From NCBI GenBank assembly GCA_040779345.1, contig JBFONU010000002.1, positions 1 to 64,000 of the forward strand: a stretch of 64,000 nucleotides of DNA, written 5' to 3'. This document shows, one piece after another, positions 45,891-55,716 of the stretch (position 1 is the first letter of the stretch; each line of letters begins with the position of its first letter). The DNA comes from Thalassotalea_H sp040779345. Lineage in GTDB: Bacteria; Pseudomonadota; Gammaproteobacteria; Enterobacterales; Alteromonadaceae. The position numbers and the translations under genes are program-made. The notes under the pieces were generated by a model that saw only the letters and a list, made by a program, of their open reading frames with translations, did not search any database and was not told the DNA's origin.

Positions 45891-46661
45891 ATGTCTGCAG
45901 CTGCTGAATTAACCAGCCAAGAGTATATTAAACATCATTTAACCAACTTAACTTATGGTGAAGGCTTTTATGCAATTCACTTAGATACAATTGGTTGGTC
46001 GGTGTTTTTAGGTTTGGTCTTTTTAACTATTTTTCGCTCTGTTGCGAAAAAAGCAACAACAGGTGTTCCAGGTAAACTGCAATGTGCAGTTGAAATGGTC
46101 GTTGAGTTTGTTGACGATAGCGTTAAAAGTACCTTCCATGGTTCAAACCCGTTAATTGCTCCTTTATCATTAACCATATTCGTATGGGTATTATTGATGA
46201 ATGCAATGGACTGGGTTCCAGTAGATTTAATTCCAAAAATATTTGAATTGTTCGGTGTTCATTATATGAAAGCTGTACCAACAACCGATCCAAATATGAC
46301 GTTCGCGTTAGCGTTAGGGGTATTTGCTTTAGTTATTTACTATTCAATCAAAGTTAAAGGTATCGGTGGTTTTATTAAAGAATTAACGACTCAACCTTTT
46401 GGACATTGGTCTTTATACCCAGTGAACTTTATTCTTGAAACCGTAACATTATTAGCACGTCCGTTATCATTAGCATTACGTTTATTTGGTAACTTATATG
46501 CAGGTGAATTAATTTTCTTACTCATTGCGACAATTGGCTTGTTCCAATTGCCAGTACACTTTTTATGGGCAGCGTTTCATCTGCTGGTAATCCCATTACA
46601 AGCGTTTATTTTCATGATGTTAACTATTGTATACCTTAGTTTAGCTCACGAAGATCACTAA
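45891..46661 (+). CDS. atpB: ATP synthase Fo subunit a
   Basis: Proton half-channel subunit of Fo in the inner membrane. The 256-aa protein has five to six helices and the conserved essential-arginine helix RPLSLALRLFGNLYAGE (about 187-203). The final helix region PLQAFIFMMLTIVYLS is typical. Confidence 0.98.
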   Translation: MSAAAELTSQEYIKHHLTNLTYGEGFYAIHLDTIGWSVFLGLVFLTIFRSVAKKATTGVPGKLQCAVEMVVEFVDDSVKSTFHGSNPLIAPLSLTIFVWVLLMNAMDWVPVDLIPKIFELFGVHYMKAVPTTDPNMTFALALGVFALVIYYSIKVKGIGGFIKELTTQPFGHWSLYPVNFILETVTLLARPLSLALRLFGNLYAGELIFLLIATIGLFQLPVHFLWAAFHLLVIPLQAFIFMMLTIVYLSLAHEDH

Positions 46662-46740
46662 TTTTCAACCTTATGGTTGAGGGCAAGGAAGCTCTAAAAA
46701 TTTTTAACTTTAACTTAACTTTAAATAATCGGAGATAAAT

Positions 46741-46965
46741 ATGATTGCTATTGCAGTTGCTCTACTAATCGGTCTTGGTGCATTAGGTACCGCTATTGGT
46801 TTTGGTTTATTAGGTGGTAAATTCTTAGAATCTGCTGCTCGTCAACCTGAATTAGCACCACAACTTCAAGTAAAAATGTTCATTGTTGCTGGTCTTATCG
46901 ATGCTATCGCGATGATCGGTGTTGCTATTGGCTTGTACCTATTGTTTGTTGTTGGCCTTAACTAA
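46741..46965 (+). CDS. atpE: ATP synthase Fo subunit c
   Basis: A 74-aa hairpin of two membrane helices with the polar loop ARQPELAPQ (about 33-41). The proton-carrying aspartate D54 is in GLIDAIAM. It is a proton-type c subunit, with no extra Na+-site residues evident. A strong GGAG precedes the ATG. Confidence 0.98.
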   Translation: MIAIAVALLIGLGALGTAIGFGLLGGKFLESAARQPELAPQLQVKMFIVAGLIDAIAMIGVAIGLYLLFVVGLN

Positions 46966-47006
46966 GAATTTGGTCTTTTTAACAAACATTAATAGGAGAT
47001 ACATAA

Positions 47007-47477
47007 ATGAATATTAATCTAACCTTAGTTGGTGAGTTAATCGCATTTTTCGTATTTGTAGTTTTTTGTATGAAGTATGTATGGCCACCAATTAGTGGTG
47101 CCATAGAAGCTCGTCAAGCAACTATTGCTGACGGACTTGCTGCTTCAGACCGTGCCGCTAAAGATCTTGAGCTTGCTCAAGAAAAAGCAACAGCACAACT
47201 AAAAGAAGCGAAAGCGCAAGCGGCTGAAATTATTGAAGCTGCGAAAAAGCGTGAAACGCAATTAGTTGAAGAAGCTGCTGAAAAGGCACAAGCTGAGAAA
47301 GAAAAAATCTTAGCTGCAGGTCATGCAGAAATAGAAACAGAACGTAACCAAGCGAAAGAAGAATTACGCCAACAAGTGGCTGTTCTTGCGGTAGCTGGTG
47401 CTGAGAAAATTCTCGAGCGTTCAATCGATGCCGCTGCACATAGCGACATTTTAGATAAACTTGTAGCTGAACTTTAA
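47007..47477 (+). CDS. atpF: ATP synthase Fo subunit b
   Basis: Peripheral stalk subunit. The 156-aa protein has one N-terminal membrane helix (about 5-27) and a long charged, Ala/Glu-rich coiled coil (about 35-140). Same length as E. coli AtpF. Confidence 0.97.
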   Translation: MNINLTLVGELIAFFVFVVFCMKYVWPPISGAIEARQATIADGLAASDRAAKDLELAQEKATAQLKEAKAQAAEIIEAAKKRETQLVEEAAEKAQAEKEKILAAGHAEIETERNQAKEELRQQVAVLAVAGAEKILERSIDAAAHSDILDKLVAEL

Positions 47478-47491
47478 GAGGGAATAGAGCT

Positions 47492-48025
47492 ATGTCTGAA
47501 TTGACAACCGTCGCTCGTCCCTACGCTAAAGCAGCGTTTGATTTTGCTGTCGAAGCTAAAGCAATTGATACTTGGCATGAAATGCTAGTATTTGCAGCTG
47601 AAGTTTCTAAAGATGCAACTATTACTGAATATCTTTCAGGTGGTGCATCAGTTGAACAAGCCACAGACCTTTTCTTAAAGGTATGTGATGTTCAATTAGA
47701 TAGTAATGGCCAAAACTTAATAAAAGTTATGGCAGAAAATCAACGCTTGTTGGCGCTACCACAGGTATTAACATTATTTGGTGAATTAAAAGCTGAATAT
47801 GAAAAAGAAATATCTGTCGATGTTACCTCTGCTGTGAAACTAAAAGTAGCACAACAGAAAGTCATTAGCGCCGCGCTTGAAAAGCGTTTAGCAAGAAAAG
47901 TAAAGCTCAATTGTAGTGTTGATAAAAACGTAGTCTCAGGTTTGGTGATCAAAGCTGGTGACATGGTGATAGATGGTTCAGTTAGAGGTAAATTGAACCG
48001 CTTAGCAACAACAATGCAATCTTAA
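47492..48025 (+). CDS. atpH: ATP synthase F1 subunit delta
   Basis: Joins the peripheral stalk to the top of F1. The 177-aa protein has the N-terminal VARPYAKAAFDFA motif and the C-terminal GLVIKAGDMVIDGSVRGKLNRL signature. Lies 14 bp after atpF. Confidence 0.97.
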   Translation: MSELTTVARPYAKAAFDFAVEAKAIDTWHEMLVFAAEVSKDATITEYLSGGASVEQATDLFLKVCDVQLDSNGQNLIKVMAENQRLLALPQVLTLFGELKAEYEKEISVDVTSAVKLKVAQQKVISAALEKRLARKVKLNCSVDKNVVSGLVIKAGDMVIDGSVRGKLNRLATTMQS

Positions 48026-48038
48026 CGGGGAACAGAGC

Positions 48039-49580
48039 ATGCAACTGAATTCCACTGAAATCGCTGAACTGATCAAGAATCGTATTGAACAGTTTGACGT
48101 AGTTAGTGAAGCTCGTAACGAAGGTACTATCGTTTCTGTAACAGATGGTATTATTCGTATCCATGGTCTTGCTGATGTAATGCAAGGCGAAATGATCGAA
48201 CTTCCTGGCAACCGCTTCGCAATAGCGCTAAACCTTGACCGTGATTCGGTCGGTGCGGTAGTTATGGGTCCTTATGCGGATCTAGCCGAAGGCGTAAAAG
48301 TTAAAGGTACTGGCCGTATTTTGGAAGTACCAGTAGGACGCGGCTTATTAGGCCGTGTTGTAAACACATTAGGTGAGCCAATTGACGGAAAAGGACCTAT
48401 CGAAAATGATGGTTTCTCTCCTGTAGAAGTTGTTGCACCTGGTGTAATCGATCGTAAATCTGTTGATGAGCCTGTACAAACGGGTATTAAATCAATCGAT
48501 TCAATGATCCCAATTGGCCGTGGTCAACGTGAACTTATCATCGGTGACCGTCAAATTGGTAAATCAGCGATCGCATTAGATGCAATTATTAACCAGAAAA
48601 ATACTGGCATTAAGTGTGTATATGTAGCAATCGGTCAGAAAGCTTCTACAGTAGCGAACTTAGTTCGTTCATTAGAAGAGCACGGCGCATTAGCTAATAC
48701 TATCGTTGTTGTAGCATCTGCTTCTGAAGCTGCTGCATTACAATACTTATCAGCGTACTCTGGTTGTACTATGGGTGAATACTTCCGTGATCGCGGTGAA
48801 GATGCACTAATCGTATATGATGATTTGTCTAAGCAAGCTGTTGCTTATCGTCAAATTTCATTGCTATTACGTCGTCCGCCAGGTCGTGAAGCTTACCCAG
48901 GTGACGTATTCTATCTTCATTCACGCTTATTAGAACGTGCTGCTCGTGTAAACGAAGCATACGTTGAACGTTTCACAAACGGTGAAGTTAAAGGCAAAAC
49001 AGGTTCTTTAACAGCATTACCAATTATTGAAACGCAAGCGGGTGATGTTTCTGCATTCGTACCAACAAACGTTATCTCAATTACCGATGGTCAGATCTTC
49101 TTAGAATCTAACCTATTTAACTCAGGTATACGTCCTGCTGTTAATGCGGGTATTTCAGTATCTCGTGTTGGTGGTGCTGCTCAAACGAAAATCATCAAAA
49201 AATTAGGTGGTGGTATCCGTTTAGCATTAGCACAATATGCCGAGCTAGCAGCGTTTGCTCAATTCGCTTCTGACTTAGATGACGCGACGCGTGCTCAATT
49301 AGAGCATGGTCAACGTGTTACTGAATTAATGAAGCAAAAGCAATATAGCCCATTGTCAATTGCTGAAACAGCCGTATCGTTATTTGCCGCAGAAAAAGGC
49401 TATTTAAACGATGTGGAAATCAACAAAGTTGTTGATTTTGAAGAAGCATTACGTTCATACGTAAACAATGAGCACGCTGAGTTGATGACTACAATCAACG
49501 AAAAAGGCGACTATAACAAAGATATCGAGTCTGGTTTAGCGAAAGCGATTGAAGCTTTTAAAGCTACCCAAACTTGGTAA
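48039..49580 (+). CDS. atpA: ATP synthase F1 subunit alpha
   Basis: Regulatory, non-catalytic nucleotide-binding subunit of F1. The 513-aa protein has the P-loop GDRQIGKSAIAL (about 169-180), where many homologues have GDRQTGKT. The VISITDGQIFLE and RPAVNAGISVSRVGG signatures are present. Thirteen bp after atpH. Confidence 0.99.
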   Translation: MQLNSTEIAELIKNRIEQFDVVSEARNEGTIVSVTDGIIRIHGLADVMQGEMIELPGNRFAIALNLDRDSVGAVVMGPYADLAEGVKVKGTGRILEVPVGRGLLGRVVNTLGEPIDGKGPIENDGFSPVEVVAPGVIDRKSVDEPVQTGIKSIDSMIPIGRGQRELIIGDRQIGKSAIALDAIINQKNTGIKCVYVAIGQKASTVANLVRSLEEHGALANTIVVVASASEAAALQYLSAYSGCTMGEYFRDRGEDALIVYDDLSKQAVAYRQISLLLRRPPGREAYPGDVFYLHSRLLERAARVNEAYVERFTNGEVKGKTGSLTALPIIETQAGDVSAFVPTNVISITDGQIFLESNLFNSGIRPAVNAGISVSRVGGAAQTKIIKKLGGGIRLALAQYAELAAFAQFASDLDDATRAQLEHGQRVTELMKQKQYSPLSIAETAVSLFAAEKGYLNDVEINKVVDFEEALRSYVNNEHAELMTTINEKGDYNKDIESGLAKAIEAFKATQTW

Positions 49581-49608
49581 TTAGTTAACCTTTTCGCGGA
49601 GAATAGTC

Positions 49609-50469
49609 ATGGCTGGTGGTAAAGAGATTAAATCAAAGATCGGAAGTGTACAAAATACACAGAAGATCACCAGTGCAATGGAAATGGTTGCAGCGAGCAA
49701 AATGCGCAAAGCGCAAGATAGCATGGCTGCATCTCGTCCATACGCTGAAAATATGCGAAATGTGATCGGTCACATCGCGCTTGGTAATTTAGAATTCCGT
49801 CATCCTTATATGGAAGAACGTGAAGCTAAGCGCGTAGGCTATATCGTTGTCTCAACAGACCGAGGTTTGTGTGGTGGTTTAAATATTAACTTATTTAAAC
49901 AAGCTTTAGCTGATGCTGGTAAACAGCAAGCAGCAGGCGCCGAAGTTGAATTTGCTGTGGTTGGTTCTAAAGCCACTGCATTTTTTAACAATATGGGTGC
50001 AAAAGTTGTCTCACAAATTTCAGGTTTAGGTGACACACCTTCACTGACTGATTTAGTTGGGAGTGTGAAAGTGATGTTAGATGCCTATGACAACGGTGAA
50101 ATAGACAGGTTGTTCATTGTATATAACAAGTTTGTTAATACCATGACGCAACAGCCGACAATCGATCAACTTTTACCTTTGCCTAAGTCAGATGATGACG
50201 CAATTAAGCATCGCTGGGATTATTTATATGAACCAGACGCTCAAGCATTACTAGAGCAATTATTGGTTCGTTATACAGAATCTCAAGTATATCAAGGTGT
50301 GGTTGAAAACCTCGCATGTGAACAAGCCGCTCGTATGGTTGCAATGAAAGCTGCAACCGATAACGCGGGTGACTTAATTGATGATTTACAATTGGTATAT
50401 AACAAAGCTCGTCAAGCAAGTATTACTCAAGAATTGAGTGAGATTTGTGCAGGCGCAGCAGCGGTATAA
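49609..50469 (+). CDS. atpG: ATP synthase F1 subunit gamma
   Basis: Central rotor shaft. The 286-aa protein starts with the helix KEIKSKIGSVQNTQKITSAM and ends with the conserved C-terminal helix (about 245-282: MKAATDNAGDLIDDL, then YNKARQASITQELSEI). Normal length. Confidence 0.98.
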   Translation: MAGGKEIKSKIGSVQNTQKITSAMEMVAASKMRKAQDSMAASRPYAENMRNVIGHIALGNLEFRHPYMEEREAKRVGYIVVSTDRGLCGGLNINLFKQALADAGKQQAAGAEVEFAVVGSKATAFFNNMGAKVVSQISGLGDTPSLTDLVGSVKVMLDAYDNGEIDRLFIVYNKFVNTMTQQPTIDQLLPLPKSDDDAIKHRWDYLYEPDAQALLEQLLVRYTESQVYQGVVENLACEQAARMVAMKAATDNAGDLIDDLQLVYNKARQASITQELSEICAGAAAV

Positions 50470-50525
50470 GCAAAGGTTCTTGATTTATTTTTTAGTAAAT
50501 AAGAGCACAGATTAGAGGATTAAAC

Positions 50526-51911
50526 ATGAGTACAGGTAAAGTCGTCCAAATCATTGGCGCAGTTGTGGATGTAGAATTCCCACAAGATGCTGTACCTCAG
50601 GTATATGACGCATTAAATGTAACTGAAGGTGACCTTTCAGGCTTAGTACTAGAAGTACAACAGCAATTAGGTGGTGGCGTTGTACGTGCTATCGCTATGG
50701 GTTCATCAGACGGTTTGCGTCGTGGTCTGACAGTAGTAAACACAGGTGATAACATCCAAGTTCCAGTAGGTACTGCAACTTTGGGTCGCATCATGAACGT
50801 ATTGGGTGAGCCTATCGATGAAGCTGGCCCAATCGGCGAAGAAGAAAAATGGTCAATTCACCGTGAAGCACCTGCATATGCAGAGCAAGCGATGTCTAAT
50901 GAACTACTTGAAACTGGTATCAAAGTAATCGATTTAGTATGTCCATTCGCTAAGGGTGGTAAAGTTGGTTTATTCGGTGGTGCTGGTGTTGGTAAAACCG
51001 TTAACATGATGGAACTTATTCGTAACATCGCGATTGAGCATAGCGGCTACTCAGTATTTGCTGGTGTAGGTGAGCGTACTCGTGAAGGTAACGATTTCTA
51101 CCATGAAATGAACGATTCTAACGTACTTGATAAAGTATCGTTAGTTTACGGCCAAATGAACGAGCCTCCAGGAAACCGTCTTCGTGTTGCGATGACTGGT
51201 TTGACTATGGCTGAAAAATTCCGTGACGAAGGTCGTGACGTATTATTTTTCGTAGATAACATCTACCGTTACACACTTGCTGGTACGGAAGTATCTGCAT
51301 TGTTAGGTCGTATGCCATCAGCGGTAGGTTACCAACCGACACTTGCTGAAGAAATGGGTGTGCTTCAAGAACGTATTACGTCAACGAAGAAAGGTTCAAT
51401 CACTTCAATTCAAGCGGTATACGTACCAGCGGATGATTTGACCGATCCATCTCCAGCAACAACCTTTGCTCACTTAGATGCAACAGTTGTACTTTCTCGT
51501 GATATCGCATCGCAAGGTATTTACCCTGCAATCGATCCACTTGATTCTACTTCGCGTCAATTAGACCCGTTAGTAGTTGGTGCTGAGCATTATGAAACAG
51601 CTCGTGGCGTTCAATCAACGTTACAACGTTACAAAGAACTTAAAGATATCATCGCCATCTTAGGTATGGATGAGTTATCTGAAGAAGATAAGCAAACAGT
51701 ATCTCGCGCACGTAAGATCCAACGTTTCTTATCTCAACCGTTCTTCGTTGCTGAAGTATTCACAGGTTCTCCTGGTAAGTATGTATCACTTAAAGACACT
51801 ATTGCTGGCTTTAAAGGTATTCTTGCTGGTGAATTTGATGACTTACCAGAGCAAGCTTTCTACATGGTTGGTTCTATTGAAGAAGCAGCTGAAAAAGCTA
51901 AAAACATGTAA
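50526..51911 (+). CDS. atpD: ATP synthase F1 subunit beta
   Basis: Catalytic subunit of F1. The 461-aa protein has Walker A GGAGVGKTVNMMELI (about 150-164), GERTREGNDFYHEM, the DELSEED-type loop (DELSEEDKQ at about 382-390) and the LDSTSRQLDP motif. Confidence 0.99.
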   Translation: MSTGKVVQIIGAVVDVEFPQDAVPQVYDALNVTEGDLSGLVLEVQQQLGGGVVRAIAMGSSDGLRRGLTVVNTGDNIQVPVGTATLGRIMNVLGEPIDEAGPIGEEEKWSIHREAPAYAEQAMSNELLETGIKVIDLVCPFAKGGKVGLFGGAGVGKTVNMMELIRNIAIEHSGYSVFAGVGERTREGNDFYHEMNDSNVLDKVSLVYGQMNEPPGNRLRVAMTGLTMAEKFRDEGRDVLFFVDNIYRYTLAGTEVSALLGRMPSAVGYQPTLAEEMGVLQERITSTKKGSITSIQAVYVPADDLTDPSPATTFAHLDATVVLSRDIASQGIYPAIDPLDSTSRQLDPLVVGAEHYETARGVQSTLQRYKELKDIIAILGMDELSEEDKQTVSRARKIQRFLSQPFFVAEVFTGSPGKYVSLKDTIAGFKGILAGEFDDLPEQAFYMVGSIEEAAEKAKNM

Positions 51912-51980
51912 TGAAGGCTGGCGGTTAACTTTTTAGGATTTCCTCCTAGAAACGACTAACCGCCTATTTTGGAGGTCAAC

Positions 51981-52400
51981 ATGGCAATACTTTCTGTAAA
52001 TCTGAATGTGGTGAGTGCTGAAGAAAGCTTATTCTCTGGTGCTATTGAATCATTACAGATCACAGGTAGCGAAGGTGAATTAGGTATTATGCCTGGTCAC
52101 GCACCTTTGCTGACCTCACTAAAACCTGGTATGGCTAGAATCGTTAAGAAAGGCGGTGACGAAGAAGTTATCTATCTTTCTGGCGGTATGCTTGAAGTTC
52201 AACCAAATCATGTCACTGTACTAGCAGATATTGCGGTGCGTGGTGGTGATTTAGATGAACAAGCAGCAGAAGAAGCGAAACAACGCGCTGAAGAGCATTT
52301 AAATGCTCATGGTGACGATGTTAACTATGCAGAAGCTGCTGCCGAATTAGCTCGCGCTGTTGCACAGTTACGCGTAATTCAGGCAATGAGTAAAAAATAA
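51981..52400 (+). CDS. atpC: ATP synthase F1 subunit epsilon
   Basis: Regulatory rotor subunit. The 139-aa protein has an N-terminal beta-sandwich with GSEGELGIMPGHAPLLTSLKPG (split at about 31-52) and a C-terminal helical hairpin. The start at ATG 51981 is fixed by GGAGGT at 51971-51976. An upstream in-frame TTG at 51969 would precede that ribosome site and is rejected. Last gene of the operon. Confidence 0.97.
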   Translation: MAILSVNLNVVSAEESLFSGAIESLQITGSEGELGIMPGHAPLLTSLKPGMARIVKKGGDEEVIYLSGGMLEVQPNHVTVLADIAVRGGDLDEQAAEEAKQRAEEHLNAHGDDVNYAEAAAELARAVAQLRVIQAMSKK

Positions 52401-52435
52401 ACCCATACGAAAGACTTTCTTAAAGTTTTAGTGAT

Positions 52436-52476
52436 TAAAAAAGCGACATATTACTTCGGTAATCGTCGCTTTTTTG
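52436..52476 (+). terminator. Terminator of the atp operon
   Basis: AGCGAC (52442-52447) pairs with GTCGCT (52465-52470), with an inner ATTAC/GTAAT stem capped by TTCG and a T6 tail. Confidence 0.88.
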
Positions 52477-52561
52477 TTTTCTTGATGTAAATCAAAAAAA
52501 TAATTACCAAAACTAAATAATGTAACTATATTATTTATATGGAATTTAATAATAATAGTTT

Positions 52562-53167
52562 ATGAGTAAACCTGAATATAGCTACTTTGTGTCAGCGGCC
52601 GTTATTGCTGCAAAGTTAGACAAAGCCACGAAAGTTGCTCAACAATTATCTTTAACTGCAAGTAATGCGAGGGCTGTGGCATTAAGAGCAGGTGAAGGCG
52701 CTGCTGGATTTCGACCGTTAACAGACTTTATTGACCGTTTAGCTGATGTAACGGTTAACTCTTCTAAGAAAATAAATAGCCTTGCTGCCAATTTAAGTAA
52801 GATAGCGGCGGAAAAATTTAGATCAGATTCAGCACTTCAACGATTTGGTATCGTCTATAACAAAGCAAAAGATTACCCTAATATCACCAGTTTAAATACA
52901 GCATTTAATCGCACGAAAATTAATCAAGAAAGACTCCAACGGATTTATGGAAAACAGATCCGGCAACTCAACCTTGAACTCGAAGAATTAAGCGGTGAGT
53001 TAAGAACCGCTGTTATCTTAGCAACCTTGTCGAGGGTTGAAGCATCGCAAGCCGGCATGGCATATCAAGAATCACTTCATAACGTTGCAGATAATGTTGA
53101 AAATGCTGCAACGATAATTAAAAAACATATCCAATCATCGCAACAGCTTGTCTCATCATTAGCTTAG
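52562..53167 (+). CDS. Soluble protein resembling a chemoreceptor signalling tip
   Basis: A 201-aa, all-helical protein without a signal peptide or membrane helix. Residues about 32-75 (ASNARAVALRAGEGAAGF, then LADVTVNSSKKI) resemble the hairpin tip of methyl-accepting chemotaxis proteins, whose consensus is NAAIEAARAGEhGkGFAVVA...LA..S...I. No HAMP, PAS or methylation helices of normal length are seen, so it may be a reduced or divergent receptor. The next gene, 8 bp downstream, is an ODP-like di-iron MBL protein, suggesting a two-part oxygen or redox sensor. Function inferred. Confidence 0.65.
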   Translation: MSKPEYSYFVSAAVIAAKLDKATKVAQQLSLTASNARAVALRAGEGAAGFRPLTDFIDRLADVTVNSSKKINSLAANLSKIAAEKFRSDSALQRFGIVYNKAKDYPNITSLNTAFNRTKINQERLQRIYGKQIRQLNLELEELSGELRTAVILATLSRVEASQAGMAYQESLHNVADNVENAATIIKKHIQSSQQLVSSLA

Positions 53168-53174
53168 GAAAGTT

Positions 53175-53912
53175 ATGAAAACACATAAAATATTCGAAAA
53201 TGGAACACATCAGTGGCTTATGATGGGGAGAGATATTGATAAACCAGATGCAATTATTGATACAAATCAGTATGTTGTTGTGAGTAAGAATAATGCGTTA
53301 TTAATGGACCCAGGCGGTATAGAGTTATTTTCAGCAATGCTCGCAACGGTTATTAAACAAATTCCTGTTGAACAAATTACCCATTTATTTGCCTCACACC
53401 AAGATCCCGATATTATTTCATCCTTAGGGTTATGGGATCAGGCGCTTGAGGGCGCAACGCTTCATTCTCCGTGGATATGGGAGGGATTCATTAAACATTT
53501 TGGTATGGAAAATATAATCTATGATCCTATTCCTGATGAGGGCGGAATATTAAAACTAGACTCTGTGGTATTAGAATACATACCAGCGCATTATTTACAT
53601 TCCTCAGGTAATTTTAATATTTATGATAAAGAGGCAAAAATATTAATGTCCGGAGATATTGGCGCTGCACTTGAAAGTATAGATGCGCCACTATTCGTTG
53701 AAAATTTTGATGAACATATCCCAAAAATGAAGATGTTTCACCAACGTTGGATGCCTTCCAATGAAGCCAAAAATGATTGGGTAGCCCGTGTACGTGCATT
53801 AGATATTGATATGATGTGTCCACAACATGGACGGATATTTAAAGGGGATGATGTTAAACGTTTTTTAGATTGGTTCGAAGCGTTGCCCGTTGGTATTTTA
53901 CAGAGTAAATAA
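53175..53912 (+). CDS. ODP-like di-iron metallo-beta-lactamase-fold protein
   Basis: A 245-aa MBL-fold protein of the flavodi-iron (FprA/ROO-like) branch without a flavodoxin domain. Candidate metal ligands are H75, D77 and D79 (SHQDPDI), H139 (AHYLHSSGNF), D161 (MSGDIG) and H218 (PQHGRIF). The HxDPD form resembles the oxygen-binding di-iron protein ODP known from Treponema denticola chemotaxis, which is likewise paired with a soluble receptor. Hydrolase activity is unlikely. Coupled to the upstream receptor-tip-like gene; ends before a bidirectional terminator. Confidence 0.78.
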   Translation: MKTHKIFENGTHQWLMMGRDIDKPDAIIDTNQYVVVSKNNALLMDPGGIELFSAMLATVIKQIPVEQITHLFASHQDPDIISSLGLWDQALEGATLHSPWIWEGFIKHFGMENIIYDPIPDEGGILKLDSVVLEYIPAHYLHSSGNFNIYDKEAKILMSGDIGAALESIDAPLFVENFDEHIPKMKMFHQRWMPSNEAKNDWVARVRALDIDMMCPQHGRIFKGDDVKRFLDWFEALPVGILQSK

Positions 53913-53946
53913 TGCTAGAATACTTTTAGCTAACTTTAATGTTGTT

Positions 53947-53981
53947 AAATAAAAACCAATCATAGAGATTGGTTTTTATTT
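53947..53981. terminator. Bidirectional terminator between the ODP-like and PhoX genes
   Basis: A perfect 15-bp stem AAATAAAAACCAATC / GATTGGTTTTTATTT with an ATAGA loop. A/T tracts on each side let it serve both convergent genes. Confidence 0.9.
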
Positions 53982-54000
53982 AGATTGTTCAGGCAACAAA

Positions 54001-55716
54001 CTACTTGCCTTCTGGGTTATAAATCCAGATAGCATTATTGATATGCTTGCTAGTATCTTCACCTATTAATACACGGCCATCGTCCATTACTAATAAATTA
54101 TCTGGATTTGAAATACCGTTAACATCACATTTATTACCTTGATCATCTCCTGCAGAATTGTATTCACCGCCAACAACTACAGGCTCCATTCGAGTAACAT
54201 TGAAATCTGTGGTTAAACCAAAACGGTAAACTGCGCCACATTTAGCAGAAGAATCAAGCTGAATGTCTCCCGTTAAATCAACCATGCCTTTGCCGACCTC
54301 AGACATAGCTGCATACATATAGGGAATAGTGCCACTGGCAGCGCCGTCTGTGTTAATAACAACCCCTTCCATTTTCCTAAATTCAGTCGTGGCACCTTTA
54401 GCTTTGGCAGCTCGAAGTGTCTCTATAAAAGCATAGCGATCATCGCCATTACCATTATTTGCCCAATCATCTATTTCATCTTGGGTAATGTAACTCGTTT
54501 CCCCTTCAACATAATCAGACTCTGTGATGCCATTATATTCGTTTATCCACGTTTTTATTTGAGTATTATTGCTGGTGCCTAATTTAATCCACTGTATATC
54601 AAACCCTGTTTTAGCCGGGTCACTGCTGGCATCTTGCGTAAGTTTTGCCGCATATAATGTGCCTGAGCTTAAATCACCAGCATGTGTTGCGACAAATTTA
54701 TAGAAGGCTTTATTTGACCCATCGTCTGTGGTGTAAACGGTTTTCCAATCAGGCATTACTACGGCATTTTCATGGGCGACTCGACCTAACGTAAAATGTT
54801 TAACTGGTGTTGGGCTGGTTGATGTTGGGTCGGTAATTTCTACAATATAACCATAATCATAAGGATTGGGTAAGGTTGAGCTACCTAGATAAGTTTGTAA
54901 ATTTTGAATGTCAGGGTAGCTTGGGTAGCCATCAGTATAATTAACATTATTCCATTGCTCAGTATTCTCAGCTTCATAGTTTTCTTCAGATGTTAATGGC
55001 GTATTCCAAGGAGATAAAGTGCCGAAACAGTTAATTATAGTGCCTAATACAGGACTAAAATCAACATTGATAACATCACCTGATAACCAATTACCCGACT
55101 CAGTTTTCGTTAACTCTATCCGACTCATTGCTCCTGGGCGATCTTCCCATGCTGTGAATAAGAAACCGCTACTACCATTAGCCGATGTAGGTACGAATGC
55201 ATTAAAATCTGGATCTTGAGATTGTTTGATTTTACTCAGGCCATCTGGGGTAGAAATAGCACCTAAACCTAACGCTAATTGATCATTAAAAGTATCTCCA
55301 GCTTTACCAATTACTTGATATTGTCCCGCGACTAAACGAACAGCCAGTTTTTCTTCATCTGTTGTTGGTACCGGTAAGTCAGCAGTCTTAGGGTCAAGAG
55401 TGCTCCAATCAAAACCTGTTACCACACCAACCTGAGCGGCAGTATTATTGCCTGATAAATCGGCAGGGTGTTGAACATTAAAAAACAGTTCGTCATTGTC
55501 TGTTAAGAACATCCCCGTGATTTCTGCACCAACAGGAACGGTTGCTAAACGTGTTAATTTTGCGGGTGAAGTTAAGTCTTGACCGTCGATACCATTTGTT
55601 CCATTGACTCCATTACTACCATTGGCGCCATCATCGCCATTACAGGCAGTTAGCATAGTTGTGCTTAGCATTGTGGCTAATAAAAGTGCAATCGGTGATT
55701 TTTGTGTTTTTAACAT
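54001..55716 (-). CDS. PhoX-family (DUF839) lipoprotein with a collagen-like N-terminal repeat
   Basis: A 571-aa predicted lipoprotein. The lipobox LTAC ends at C25 and is followed by a short Gly-X-Y stretch (about 27-46: GDDGANGSNGVNG...). The rest resembles the DUF839/PhoX beta-propeller family, with blocks such as HENAVVMPDWKTVYTTDDG, FYKFVATHAGDLSSGTLYAAK and DNLLVMDDGRVLIGEDTSKH. PhoX enzymes are Ca/Fe-dependent phosphatases; whether this branch keeps the activity is unclear. Divergent from a di-heme cytochrome gene. Confidence 0.75.
   Translation of the reverse strand: MLKTQKSPIALLLATMLSTTMLTACNGDDGANGSNGVNGTNGIDGQDLTSPAKLTRLATVPVGAEITGMFLTDNDELFFNVQHPADLSGNNTAAQVGVVTGFDWSTLDPKTADLPVPTTDEEKLAVRLVAGQYQVIGKAGDTFNDQLALGLGAISTPDGLSKIKQSQDPDFNAFVPTSANGSSGFLFTAWEDRPGAMSRIELTKTESGNWLSGDVINVDFSPVLGTIINCFGTLSPWNTPLTSEENYEAENTEQWNNVNYTDGYPSYPDIQNLQTYLGSSTLPNPYDYGYIVEITDPTSTSPTPVKHFTLGRVAHENAVVMPDWKTVYTTDDGSNKAFYKFVATHAGDLSSGTLYAAKLTQDASSDPAKTGFDIQWIKLGTSNNTQIKTWINEYNGITESDYVEGETSYITQDEIDDWANNGNGDDRYAFIETLRAAKAKGATTEFRKMEGVVINTDGAASGTIPYMYAAMSEVGKGMVDLTGDIQLDSSAKCGAVYRFGLTTDFNVTRMEPVVVGGEYNSAGDDQGNKCDVNGISNPDNLLVMDDGRVLIGEDTSKHINNAIWIYNPEGK

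Noticed and set aside
51969..51980. TTG start for atpC at 51969
   Set aside because: It lies upstream of the Shine-Dalgarno GGAGGT that serves the ATG at 51981.
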